Shown here piece by piece: positions 43,345 to 51,969 of a stretch of 64,000 nt of DNA (positions are counted from its first letter, which is position 1; every line of letters begins with the position of its first letter). Below the pieces are notes generated by a model. That model saw only the letters and a list, made by a program, of their open reading frames with translations. It was not told where the DNA came from and ran no database searches. A program made the position numbers and the translations under genes. The stretch lies in assembly GCA_902764875.1 (NCBI GenBank), contig CACWXP010000007.1, positions 1-64,000 of the forward strand, written 5' to 3'. The DNA comes from an uncultured Eubacteriales bacterium. GTDB taxonomy: Bacteria; Bacillota; Clostridia; Christensenellales; Aristaeellaceae.

Positions 43345-45618
43345 ATGAAACAGCCGGTTCGGCACGGGGTGGCGAAGGTGCCGGTGATCATGCAGATGGA
43401 GGCGCTGGAATGCGGGGCGGCCTCTTTGGCGATGGTGCTGGCCTATTACGGGAAGTGGGTTCCGCTGGAACAGGTGCGGCTGGACTGCGGCGTGAGCCGG
43501 GACGGGTCGAACATGAAGAATGTGTTCCTGGCGGGGCAGCACTACGGGATGGAAGCGCACGGATACCGGATGGAGCTTGACGGCCTGAAGGAGGAAGGCG
43601 TTTTTCCGTGCATCATCCACTGGGAATTCAACCACTTTGTGGTGCTGGACGGGTTTAGGAACGGAAAAGCGGTGATCAACGACCCGGCGCGGGGCGTGGT
43701 GCAGATTCCGATGGAGGAATTTGACGAGGGTTTTACGGGAATGGTGCTGAGCTTTGTGCCGGGCGAGGGGTTTGTGCCCAGCGGGAAGAAGCGGAGCACG
43801 CTGGACTTTGCGCGGGAGCGGCTGCGGGGCGCGGGGGCCGCGGTGGCTTTTGTGATCATCACAACGATCATCGGGAATTTCTTCGGGATTATCAAACCGG
43901 TGATGAGCCGGATTTTCTATGACCGGCTGCTGAGCGGACGGGCGCCGGAATGGCTGATTCCTTTTATTACGGCGATGGCGGTGCTGGCGGCTTTCCAGCT
44001 GATTGTGCAATGGGCGCAGATTGTTTACACGCTGAAGATCAACGGGAAGATGGCCATTGAGGGGAACGCTTCCTTCATGTGGAAGGTGCTGCGGCTGCCG
44101 ATGAACTTTTTCAGCCAGCGGATGGCCGGGGATATCCTGCAGCGGCAGGGAACGAACGCGGGGATCGCGGAGACGCTGGTGAACACGGTGGCGCCGATTG
44201 CGCTGAATACGTTCATGATGTTCTTCTATCTGATCATCATGATCCGGTACAGCCTGGTGATGACGCTGGTGGGGCTGGTTTCGCTGGCGGCGAACATGGC
44301 CGTGGCGGAGTACCTGGCGAAGAAGCGGGTGAACGTGACGCGGGTGCAGATGCGGGACGCGGGGAAACTGGCCAGCGCGACGCTGGCGGGCATCAGCATG
44401 ACGGAGACGATCAAGTCGAGCGGGGCTGAGGCCGGGTTTTTCCGGAAATGGAGCGGATATCAGGCGTCGGTGAACGCGCAGCAGGTGCGGTTTACGACGC
44501 TGAGCGCCCGGGTTGGGCTGATTCCGGCGCTGATCTCGAAGGTGAGCAACTACGCGGTGATGTTCATGGGCGTTGCGCTGGCCATGCAGGGGAATTTCAC
44601 GGTCGGCATGATTACGACGTTCCAGGGACTGCTGGAGAGTTTCATGGATCCGGCGCAGACGCTGATCAGCGCGGGGCAGACGATTCAGGAGATGCGCACG
44701 GATATGGAGCGGGTGGAGGACGTGATGAACTACCCGGACGATCCGGCGCTGAGCTATGGGACTGCGGCTTCGCAGGGGGCTGACGCCGCCGCTTCGCAGG
44801 GGGCTGACGCCGCCGCTTCGCAGAGGGCTGACGCCGCCGCTTCGCAGGGGGATGCTGCGGGTTCGGCGGAAAAGGCGCTGCCGCAGGTATCCGGAAAGCT
44901 GAAGGGCGACATTGAGCTGAAGCACGTGACCTTCGGGTATTCGCCTTTGGGGAATCCCACGGTGGTGGATTTCAACATGCACCTGCGGGCCGGGCAGCGG
45001 ATTGCCATCGTGGGAGCCAGCGGCAGCGGGAAGAGCACGGTGAGCAAGCTGATTACGGGGCTTTACCAGCCCTGGGAGGGCGAGATTCTGTTTGACGGGA
45101 AGCCGATCAGCGAGATTCCGCGGGATGTGTTTACGGGGAGCGTCGCGATGGTGGACCAGGACATTGTGCTGTTTGAGGACACGATCGGGAACAACATCCG
45201 GATGTGGGATGAATCGATTGAGGACTTTGAGCTGATTCTGGCCGCGCGGGACGCGCAGATCCACGACGACATTCTGGAGCGGCCGGGCGGATATCAGGGG
45301 AAGCTGACGGAGAACGGAAAGGATCTGAGCGGCGGGCAGCGGCAGCGGCTGGAGATCGCGCGGGTGCTGGCGCAGGATCCTTCGGTGATCATCCTGGACG
45401 AGGCGACGAGCGCACTGGACGCGCGGACGGAATACGAGCTGGTGAAGGCTGTGAAGGACCGGGGGATCAGCTGCATCGTGGTGGCGCACAGGCTTTCGAC
45501 GATCCGGGACTGCGACGAGATCATTATGCTGGAGCGGGGCCGGATTGTGGAGCGCGGGACGCACGCGGAGCTTTATGCCCGCGGCGGGGCTTACGCCGAG
45601 CTGGTGACGAGCGAGTGA
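43345..45618 (+). CDS. NHLM-type C39 peptidase/ABC exporter
   Basis: About 757 residues from the ATG six bases after GGAG (earlier in-frame ATGs at 43324 and 43333). The N-terminal C39 peptidase has Gln and Cys in IMQMEALECGAASL, His in CIIHWEFNHFVVLDG and Asp in VINDPARG, so all catalytic residues are present. The membrane domain and an ATPase domain follow (GASGSGKST, LSGGQRQRLEIAR, VIILDEATSALD). A 24-bp repeat encodes a flexible linker before the ATPase. It should cleave a leader after a Gly-Gly-type site while exporting the peptide. Confidence 0.92.
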   Translation: MKQPVRHGVAKVPVIMQMEALECGAASLAMVLAYYGKWVPLEQVRLDCGVSRDGSNMKNVFLAGQHYGMEAHGYRMELDGLKEEGVFPCIIHWEFNHFVVLDGFRNGKAVINDPARGVVQIPMEEFDEGFTGMVLSFVPGEGFVPSGKKRSTLDFARERLRGAGAAVAFVIITTIIGNFFGIIKPVMSRIFYDRLLSGRAPEWLIPFITAMAVLAAFQLIVQWAQIVYTLKINGKMAIEGNASFMWKVLRLPMNFFSQRMAGDILQRQGTNAGIAETLVNTVAPIALNTFMMFFYLIIMIRYSLVMTLVGLVSLAANMAVAEYLAKKRVNVTRVQMRDAGKLASATLAGISMTETIKSSGAEAGFFRKWSGYQASVNAQQVRFTTLSARVGLIPALISKVSNYAVMFMGVALAMQGNFTVGMITTFQGLLESFMDPAQTLISAGQTIQEMRTDMERVEDVMNYPDDPALSYGTAASQGADAAASQGADAAASQRADAAASQGDAAGSAEKALPQVSGKLKGDIELKHVTFGYSPLGNPTVVDFNMHLRAGQRIAIVGASGSGKSTVSKLITGLYQPWEGEILFDGKPISEIPRDVFTGSVAMVDQDIVLFEDTIGNNIRMWDESIEDFELILAARDAQIHDDILERPGGYQGKLTENGKDLSGGQRQRLEIARVLAQDPSVIILDEATSALDARTEYELVKAVKDRGISCIVVAHRLSTIRDCDEIIMLERGRIVERGTHAELYARGGAYAELVTSE
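44767..44850. repeat. 24-bp tandem repeat in the exporter linker
   Basis: Three and a half copies of a unit beginning GCTTCGCAGGGGGCTGAC encode ASQGADAA repeats between the membrane and ATPase domains. Confidence 0.85.
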
Positions 45619-45672
45619 CGCGGAGCTGGTGACGAGCGAGTGACGCGGAGCTGGTTACGAGCGAGTGACGCG
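45598..45672. repeat. Triple 25-bp tandem repeat spanning the exporter stop codon
   Basis: Three units beginning GAGCTGGTGACGAGCGAGTG follow one another without gaps; the third has one T for G. Each unit encodes ELVTSE and a stop, so only the first is translated. Confidence 0.9.
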
Positions 45673-45754
45673 GAGAGGCCACAAGATTTGACGGGACGGC
45701 AGGATTGATTCGGGCAGACGGAGAACGGAAAGATTCCGGAAGGAGCAAACCAAC

Positions 45755-48100
45755 TTGAGCTGGTTTAACGAACAGATCCGGCAGCGGACGGAGAGCGATC
45801 AGGAGATATTGGAAGATTCGTTTCTCCGGATGGCGAACGCGGTGATGGACAAGTGGAGCGCGGAGCGGCTGGAGGACTCGCGGGAGATCTCCGGCGAGGC
45901 GATTAACGCGATTCTGCGGTATTACCATCACAAGCCGGTGAACTTTGACGAGGAGGCGCTGGCGGGGGCTCGCGGTTTGGGCGGGCTTCATGCGCCTTCG
46001 GGGGCTTCGGGCTCCGGCGCCGGTTCAGGTTCCGGGTCTGGGACTTCCGGCTCCGGCGCCGGTGTGCCTTCCGGGGATTCTTCGGATGACGCGGTGAATG
46101 AGAAGGTTCGGCAGAATTCCATTGAGGCGGCTATGATGCTGGAGGCGGCTTTGCGGCCTTCGGGGCTGATGATCCGGGAAGTGCGGCTGGAGGAGAACTG
46201 GCACTCGGACGCCTTCGGGCCGATGCTGGGATGCCTGAAGGAGACGGGGGCCATGGTGGCCCTGATGCCGGGGAAGATTTACGGATACTGGTACCGGGAT
46301 CCGGAGACGCGGAAAAAGGTGTATGTTTCCCGGGCGAAGGAAAAGCTGTTTATGCGGGAGGCCATCTGCTTCTATCAGCCGCTGCCGATGAAACCGATCG
46401 GGATTCCGGACCTGATGATGTACATGAAGAACAGCCTGAGCCTGAGCGACGTGATCCTGATTGTCGCGGCGACACTGGCGATGACGCTGGTGGGGTTCAT
46501 TGAGCCGCGGATCGGCGAGCGGCTGACCGGGTCGGTGCTGAAGAGCCGGAACATGACGCTGATGCTGGGGATGGGGGCTTTTCTGCTGGCGAGCGCGTTT
46601 GCTTCGCAGATGATCGGGCTGGTGAAGAGCCTGCTGACGGAGCGGATCAACACGAAGACGTCGGTGGCGGTGGAAGCGTCGGTGATGATGCGGATTCTGT
46701 CGCTGCCGGTGAGCTTTTTCAGGAAATACTCTTCGGGCGAGCTTTCCAACCGGGCTTCGAGCGTCAACAGCCTTTGCCGGACGATATTGAACATGATTTT
46801 CACGACGGGTCTGGGCAGCCTGATGAGCCTGCTTTATGTGACGCAGATTTTTGACTACGCGCCGGCGCTGGTGGCACCGGCCCTGCTGCTGACGCTGGCC
46901 ACGGTGGCGGTGAGCGTGGGGTCGACGATGCTGCAGATCCGGATTACCCGGGAGCAGATGCAGCTGAGCGCGCAGGAGAGCGGCATGAGCTACGCGACGC
47001 TGACGGGGATTCAGAAGATCCGGCTGTCAGGCAGCGAGAAGCGGGTTTTCGCCCGGTGGGGGCGGCTTTACGCGAAGAACGCGCGGCTGACGTACAATCC
47101 GCCGCTGTTTCTGAAACTGAATCCGATGATTACCAGCGGGATCGGGCTGGTGGGGACGATTATCCTGTACTACCTGGCGGTGACGACGGGCGTGAGCGAG
47201 AGCCGGTATATCGCCTTCACGATGGCCTACGGGAACCTGAGCGGGGCCTTTTCGTCGCTGGCGGGGATCGCGCTTTCGGTGGCGTCGATCAAGCCGGTGC
47301 TGGAGATGGCGGAGCCGATTCTGAAGGCCGAGCCGGAAGTCGCGGAGGAGAAGCAGACTGTTGAAAAAGTGAGCGGGCACATCGAGATGAGCCACGTTTC
47401 CTTCCGGTACGACCCGGACACGCCGTGGGTGCTGGAGGACATGAACCTGGACATCAAGGCGGGGGAATATGTGGCGATCGTCGGGCGGACCGGATGCGGG
47501 AAGTCGACGCTGGTGCGGCTGCTGCTGGGATTTGAAAAGCCGGAGAAGGGCGCGATTTACTACGACAGACGGGAGATGGCGGGGCTGGATCCGCGGTCGC
47601 TGCGGAAGCATATCGGCGTCGTCATCCAGAACGGGCAGCTTTTCCAGGGTGACATTTTTTCGAACATCACGATTTCCGCGCCGCAGCTGACGCTGAAGGA
47701 GGCGTGGGAGGCGGCGGAGACCGCGGGGATCGCGGAGGACATCCGGGAGATGCCGATGGGCATGCAGACGGTGATCTCGGAAGGCGGGGGCGGCGTTTCG
47801 GGCGGACAGAAGCAGCGGCTGATGATCGCGCGGGCGATCGCGCCCAAGCCGAAGATCCTGATTTTCGACGAGGCGACGTCGGCGCTGGACAACAAGACGC
47901 AGAAGCAGGTTTCGGACGCGCTGGACAAGCTGGACTGCACGCGGATCGTGATCGCGCACCGGCTGTCGACGATCCGGAACTGCGACCGGATTCTGGTGAT
48001 GGATCACGGGGCGATTATTGAGGAAGGGAAATATGAGGCGCTGATCGCCCGGGGCGGGAACTTCGCACAGCTCGTCGAGCGGCAAAGGTTGGACGTTTAG
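45755..48100 (+). CDS. NHLM-type ABC transporter, second subunit
   Basis: The 781-residue protein starts at a TTG nine bases after AGGAG. It has an N-terminal cytoplasmic region of about 230 residues interrupted by a Gly/Ser-rich stretch (about 83-115), an ABC membrane domain and an ATPase domain (GRTGCGKST, VSGGQKQRLMIAR, ILIFDEATSALD). This matches the peptidase-less ATP-binding protein paired with the C39 exporter in NHLM loci. The two likely form a heterodimeric exporter. Confidence 0.9.
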   Translation: MSWFNEQIRQRTESDQEILEDSFLRMANAVMDKWSAERLEDSREISGEAINAILRYYHHKPVNFDEEALAGARGLGGLHAPSGASGSGAGSGSGSGTSGSGAGVPSGDSSDDAVNEKVRQNSIEAAMMLEAALRPSGLMIREVRLEENWHSDAFGPMLGCLKETGAMVALMPGKIYGYWYRDPETRKKVYVSRAKEKLFMREAICFYQPLPMKPIGIPDLMMYMKNSLSLSDVILIVAATLAMTLVGFIEPRIGERLTGSVLKSRNMTLMLGMGAFLLASAFASQMIGLVKSLLTERINTKTSVAVEASVMMRILSLPVSFFRKYSSGELSNRASSVNSLCRTILNMIFTTGLGSLMSLLYVTQIFDYAPALVAPALLLTLATVAVSVGSTMLQIRITREQMQLSAQESGMSYATLTGIQKIRLSGSEKRVFARWGRLYAKNARLTYNPPLFLKLNPMITSGIGLVGTIILYYLAVTTGVSESRYIAFTMAYGNLSGAFSSLAGIALSVASIKPVLEMAEPILKAEPEVAEEKQTVEKVSGHIEMSHVSFRYDPDTPWVLEDMNLDIKAGEYVAIVGRTGCGKSTLVRLLLGFEKPEKGAIYYDRREMAGLDPRSLRKHIGVVIQNGQLFQGDIFSNITISAPQLTLKEAWEAAETAGIAEDIREMPMGMQTVISEGGGGVSGGQKQRLMIARAIAPKPKILIFDEATSALDNKTQKQVSDALDKLDCTRIVIAHRLSTIRNCDRILVMDHGAIIEEGKYEALIARGGNFAQLVERQRLDV

Positions 48101-48203
48101 GGCCCTCGGGGGTTCGTATCGAACAGGCCGTTGCCTTTTGACGGAAAAACAGAAGGTGATACCTTTTGAGATTGGGAGAATAAACCGAGAGGGGTTGAAA
48201 GAT

Positions 48204-48443
48204 ATGTCCACGGAGAAGAAACTGAGCGCTCTGTTTGATTTTCAGAGGTATTCGGGGAACGCGGAACTGCAGGGCGTGATCGATTCGGTACACGCGCGGT
48301 ACGCTTCCGCCGGGAGACAGGTGCGGGAGCTTTCGTTCGAGGAAATGGACGTGGTGTTCGCGGCGGGCCAGCAGGTGACGACGGGACAGCTGAAGGCTAC
48401 GGGACGGCTGATTTCGGGAGGAAACGACGATGAGCACGCTTGA
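48204..48443 (+). CDS. Small leader-like protein, candidate precursor or co-regulator
   Basis: The 79-residue protein starts at an ATG behind GAGAGGGG. Residues 42-55 read ELSFEEMDVVFAAG, very like the ELS-x-EEL-x-x-V-x-GG end of NHLP/Nif11-type RiPP leaders, where a C39 peptidase cleaves. Cutting after AAG would release a 24-residue tail rich in Gly, Gln and Thr and lacking Cys. It lies directly after the two exporter genes and its last 14 bases overlap the ECF sigma gene. Alternatively it could be an anti-sigma or other regulator of that sigma factor. Confidence 0.6.
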   Translation: MSTEKKLSALFDFQRYSGNAELQGVIDSVHARYASAGRQVRELSFEEMDVVFAAGQQVTTGQLKATGRLISGGNDDEHA

Positions 48444-48924
48444 CATGGAGCGGATCTACCTGCAGTTCAGCGGGAAGGTGACGGGGTATCTTCAGGCTCG
48501 GCTGCACAACATGGCGGCGGCGGAAGATCTTTGCGCGGAAGTGTTTGAGAAAGCACTGCGGAAGCAGGACGGGTACGACCCGGAGAAATCCTCCCTCGGG
48601 ACGTGGATTTTCACCATTACGCGAAACACGCTGATCGACTATTACCGGCGGCAGAAGCCCAACGACGAGCTGGACGAGAATCTGGCGGACGAGACGGAGA
48701 TCGACGAAGACCTGCTGAGCGGGGAAACGCTGAGCGAGCTGGCGGGGGCGCTGCGGAAGCTGCCGCAGCAGATGATGGATATTATTGTGCTGCGGTATTA
48801 CGACGGGAAACCGCTGACGGAGATCGCGGCGATGATGCAGATGAGCTACGGGGCGGTGAAACTGCGGCACCAGAACGCGCTGATGATGCTGCGGGAGGAG
48901 CTGAAATACCTGCGGGAGGACTGA
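48430..48924 (+). CDS. ECF-type RNA polymerase sigma factor
   Basis: The 164-residue protein has a region 2 (AEDLCAEVFEKAL, then GTWIFTITRNTLIDYYRR) and a region 4 helix-turn-helix (LPQQMMDIIVLRYYDGKPLTEIAAMM). Its start overlaps the leader-like gene, so they are translationally coupled. No classical membrane anti-sigma gene is adjacent; the STAS and RsbW-like proteins at the start of the run may take that part (inference). Confidence 0.9.
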   Translation: MSTLDMERIYLQFSGKVTGYLQARLHNMAAAEDLCAEVFEKALRKQDGYDPEKSSLGTWIFTITRNTLIDYYRRQKPNDELDENLADETEIDEDLLSGETLSELAGALRKLPQQMMDIIVLRYYDGKPLTEIAAMMQMSYGAVKLRHQNALMMLREELKYLRED

Positions 48925-48946
48925 CGGGGGCCGGAAGGGCGGCGCC

Positions 48947-49000
48947 AAAAAGGAACCGTGACGGACGCGGCGGAGCCCAACGTCCGGACGGTTCCTTTTT
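48947..49000 (+). terminator. Strong terminator of the NHLM run
   Basis: AAAAAGGAACCGT pairs perfectly with ACGGTTCCTTTTT, enclosing a smaller GGACG/CGTCC stem. It ends the 37.8-49.0 kb gene run and can act in both directions. The following 112 bases to rpiB contain only a GC-rich palindrome near 49084-49109 without a T-run. Confidence 0.88.
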
Positions 49001-49112
49001 CGATAAGGCAAAGCGCAGAGCAGGGTGCGCGTGAGGGCGCGCGGCACCGCAGCTGCGACCAACGGCGCGCAGGGGCTGGATTTTGGACCCGGAACGGGTC
49101 CGGGTCCGGAGG

Positions 49113-49568
49113 TTACGGGTTGAAGGTCCCTTCTTCGATGGCGGCGATCATGTCAATGCGCCGCTGGTGGCGGCCGCCTTCGAAAGCGGCGGTGAGCCAG
49201 TGGCGGGCGATCATTTTGGCCAGCTCCGTCCCCACGACGCGGGCGCCCATGGTGAGAATGTTGCTGTCGTTATGGCGCTTGCTGAGCTCGGCACTGTAGA
49301 CGTCGCTGCAGGTGCAGACCCGGATGCCCTTGACTTTGCCGGCGGCAATGCCGATGCCGATGCCGGTTCCGCAGATCAGGATGCCCCGGTCGCATTCTCC
49401 GTCGGCCACGGCTTTGGCGGCCAGATAGCCGTACACGGGATAGTCGTCGTCGCGGTTGGCGGCGTCGTAGTTTCCGAAATCCTTCCATTCGAGACCCATT
49501 TCATCCAGCATTTTGGCCAGTTCGGCCTTCAGGGCAACTCCGGTGTGATCGCAGGCAAGGGCTATCAT
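49113..49568 (-). CDS. rpiB: Ribose-5-phosphate isomerase B
   Basis: The 151-residue protein starts at an ATG behind GGAGG. It begins IALACDHTGVALK, has GILICGTGIGIGIAAGKVKGIR (the active-site cysteine loop of RpiB) and NILTMGARVVG. It interconverts ribose 5-phosphate and ribulose 5-phosphate. Longer upstream frames cross the promoter region and are not coding. Confidence 0.92.
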   Translation of the reverse strand: MIALACDHTGVALKAELAKMLDEMGLEWKDFGNYDAANRDDDYPVYGYLAAKAVADGECDRGILICGTGIGIGIAAGKVKGIRVCTCSDVYSAELSKRHNDSNILTMGARVVGTELAKMIARHWLTAAFEGGRHQRRIDMIAAIEEGTFNP

Positions 49569-49621
49569 TTTTCTTCCTCCTTTGCGGGATGAGTCAGCGG
49601 GTGTTGACTCCTTATGATATA

Positions 49622-49650
49622 ATAATACGCTAAACTTTGGCGAAATACAA
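49622..49650 (-). promoter_or_regulatory. Promoter of rpiB
   Basis: On the minus strand TTGTAT and TATTAT are separated by 17 bases. On the plus strand an extended -10 TGATATAAT ending at 49623 overlaps it and may drive the metal transporter. Confidence 0.5.
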
Positions 49651-49664
49651 GGAGACGGTTTTTC

Positions 49665-50408
49665 ATGCTTCACCACTGCGACCTGTGCCACATCGACCTG
49701 GACCGGATCTCCGTCAAGCGCGGCGGACAGACGCTGCTGCAGGATGTTTCCATGCATATTCACTGCGGACAGCTGACGGTGCTGATCGGCCAGAACGGCG
49801 CCGGGAAGACTACACTGATTAAAGCCCTGCTGGGCCAGATTCCCCACACGGGGGTGATCCGGCATGTGGACAGCCGCGGGCTGGATATTCCGCACCTGCG
49901 AACCGGTTATGTGCCCCAGGTGCTGCAATTCGACCGGGAAATGCCGCTGACGGTGGAAGACTATATTGCGGCGGCCCTGAGCAGGCGGCCTGTCTGGACC
50001 GGCGTGGGCCGGAAAACAAAGGAACGGGTGCGGCAGGTGCTCTCCGACGTGGACGCGGCGGAACTGGCGGACCGGCCGCTGGGCCGCTGCAGCGGCGGCG
50101 AACTGCAGCGGGTGCTGCTGGCCATGGCGCTGGAGCCAGCCCCGGATCTGCTGGTGCTAGACGAGCCGGTGAGCGGGATTGACCGGAACGGCCTGAAAAT
50201 GTTCCTGGACACGCTGATTGATCTTCGCAGAACCCGTCATATGGCAATCCTGCTGGTTAGCCACGACCTGCGGTTTGTACGGGAGTACGCGGACCATGTG
50301 GTGCTGCTGGAAAAGAACGTACTGACCCAGGGAACACCGGGCGAGGTTTTTGCTTCCAGGGAATTTGCCGCCGTCTTCGGAACCGGCGAAGAAGAGGAGG
50401 ATGCATAA
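49665..50408 (+). CDS. Metal ABC transporter ATP-binding protein (ZnuC/MntB-like)
   Basis: The 247-residue ATPase has Walker A GQNGAGKTT, signature CSGGELQRV, Walker B LLVLDEPVSGID and SHDLRFV. It is coupled (TAATG overlap) to a ZnuB-type permease. A substrate-binding lipoprotein is not encoded here, so the importer needs one from elsewhere. Zinc or manganese is likely. The N-terminus MLHHCDLCHIDL is unusual, with two Cys and three His that could bind metal. Confidence 0.85.
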   Translation: MLHHCDLCHIDLDRISVKRGGQTLLQDVSMHIHCGQLTVLIGQNGAGKTTLIKALLGQIPHTGVIRHVDSRGLDIPHLRTGYVPQVLQFDREMPLTVEDYIAAALSRRPVWTGVGRKTKERVRQVLSDVDAAELADRPLGRCSGGELQRVLLAMALEPAPDLLVLDEPVSGIDRNGLKMFLDTLIDLRRTRHMAILLVSHDLRFVREYADHVVLLEKNVLTQGTPGEVFASREFAAVFGTGEEEEDA

Positions 50409-51220
50409 TGGGGGCGCTTTTTGAAGCCTATCAGTTCAGCTTTATGAAAAACGCGCTGGTGGCGGTGCTGCTGCTGACCCCCATGCTGGGGCTTTTAGGG
50501 ACCATGGCGGTGAACCACCAGATGGCTTTCTTCTCCGACGCACTGGGACATTCGGCACTGACGGGCATCGGTCTGGGCATCATTCTCGGCCTGCGGAACG
50601 ACCTGCTGGCCATGCTCATTTTCGGCATTGTGTGGGCGGTGATGATCTGCCTGATCAAGCAGAGCGGATCCGCTTCCACGGATACGATTATTTCCGTGTT
50701 CTCTTCAACGTCCGTGGCGGCCGGGCTTTTGATCCTGGCCCGGGGCGGACAGTTTGCCAAGTACAGTTCCCTGCTGATCGGCGATATTCTGGCGGTGACG
50801 GAGACGGATCTTCTGTATCTGGGAGCGGCGCTGGCGGTGACGGTGGTCGTCTGGATCCTGCTGTACAACCCGCTGCTGCTGACGAGCGTGGATCCTTTCC
50901 TGGCCCGGTCCAGGGGGATCCGGACCCGGCTGATTGAATGCGGATTTGTCGTACTGGTGGCGGTGGCGGTGATGCTTTCCATCCGCTGGGTGGGTGTGAT
51001 GCTGATCAACGCACTGCTGATTCTGCCGGCGGCGGCGGGACGGAACCTGGCCCGGACGTCCAGGCAGCACGCACTGTGGTCGGTGGGGATCGCGCTGTTC
51101 AGCGGCGTGGTCGGACTGACGGCTTCCTATTATCTTGACACCAGCGCCGGTGCGACCATCGTACTGGTATCCGCGCTGTTCTACGCGGTGAGCCTTTTGA
51201 TTCGGAGCGTTCGGAAATGA
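50408..51220 (+). CDS. Metal ABC transporter permease (ZnuB-like)
   Basis: The 270-residue protein has about eight membrane helices and the family segments MAVNHQMAFFSDALGHSAL, SIRWVGVMLINALLILPAA and TASYYLDTSAGATIVL. It pairs with the preceding ATPase. It overlaps azlC by four bases. Confidence 0.88.
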   Translation: MGALFEAYQFSFMKNALVAVLLLTPMLGLLGTMAVNHQMAFFSDALGHSALTGIGLGIILGLRNDLLAMLIFGIVWAVMICLIKQSGSASTDTIISVFSSTSVAAGLLILARGGQFAKYSSLLIGDILAVTETDLLYLGAALAVTVVVWILLYNPLLLTSVDPFLARSRGIRTRLIECGFVVLVAVAVMLSIRWVGVMLINALLILPAAAGRNLARTSRQHALWSVGIALFSGVVGLTASYYLDTSAGATIVLVSALFYAVSLLIRSVRK

Positions 51221-51969
51221 AGATCAGAAACAGGGACGAGACCCGCCGGCTGATTCTGAAAGGCCTTCGGGACGGCCTGCCCATCGGGCTGGGATATTTC
51301 GCGGTGGCGTTTTCCCTCGGCATTACGGCCCGGGGCGCCGGCGTTTCACCGCTGGAAGGCTGGGTGGCAAGCATCCTGAACCACGCGTCGGCGGGGGAAT
51401 ACGCGCTGTACGCGCTGATCGGCGCCCATGCTGCCGTATGGGAGATCGCCACGGTGATTTTTGTGACCAACATGCGGTATCTGCTGATGAGCGCGGCACT
51501 GAGCCAGAAAATGCCGCCGGAGGCGGGGTTCCTGAAGCGGCTGGGCACGGGATTCTGTATTACGGACGAGATTTTCGGCCTGGCGGTGGCCTGGCCCGGA
51601 CCCGTGAACTGTGCCTATCTGTGGTCGGCGTTCATCCTGGCCGACCTGATGTGGGCAGGCGGAACGCTGTGCGGCATTCTTGCGGGAAACATCTTACCCG
51701 CAAGGGTTGTGACCGCGCTGAGCGTGGCGATTTACGGCATGTTCCTGGCGATTATTATTCCCCCGACGAGGAAGAACCGGGTTCTGGCCGGACTGGTGGC
51801 GGCTGCCTTTGCCTGCAGCTTTGCGGCGAACCGGCTGATTCCTTCTCTTTCAGAAGGAACGCGCACGGTGATTCTGACGGTGGGACTTGCCGCCGTCGCG
51901 GCGGTGCTATTCCCGGTGAAAGACGATGACACCTCCGCGAAAGGTGAAGGAAAGGAAGAGACAGCATGA
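51217..51969 (+). CDS. azlC: AzlC-family branched-chain amino acid exporter, large subunit
   Basis: The 250-residue membrane protein has GLRDGLPIGLGYFAVAFSLG near the start and TNMRYLLMSAAL centrally, typical of AzlC/BrnF. With AzlD it exports branched-chain amino acids or analogues. It starts in an ATGA overlap with the metal permease, so it is co-transcribed although functionally unrelated. Confidence 0.88.
   Translation: MKIRNRDETRRLILKGLRDGLPIGLGYFAVAFSLGITARGAGVSPLEGWVASILNHASAGEYALYALIGAHAAVWEIATVIFVTNMRYLLMSAALSQKMPPEAGFLKRLGTGFCITDEIFGLAVAWPGPVNCAYLWSAFILADLMWAGGTLCGILAGNILPARVVTALSVAIYGMFLAIIIPPTRKNRVLAGLVAAAFACSFAANRLIPSLSEGTRTVILTVGLAAVAAVLFPVKDDDTSAKGEGKEETA

Noticed and set aside
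43231-45564. Very long antisense open frame (over 770 codons) opposite the C39 exporter
   Set aside because: It is a by-product of GC-rich codon use; its composition is Arg/His/Pro-rich and no domain is recognisable, while the plus strand encodes a complete exporter.
44767-45672. CRISPR-like array
   Set aside because: The repeats are contiguous without spacers and lie in coding or stop-codon sequence; they are tandem duplications.
49084-49109. GACCCGG/CCGGGTC palindrome downstream of rpiB
   Set aside because: No T-run on either side; may be chance in GC-rich DNA.
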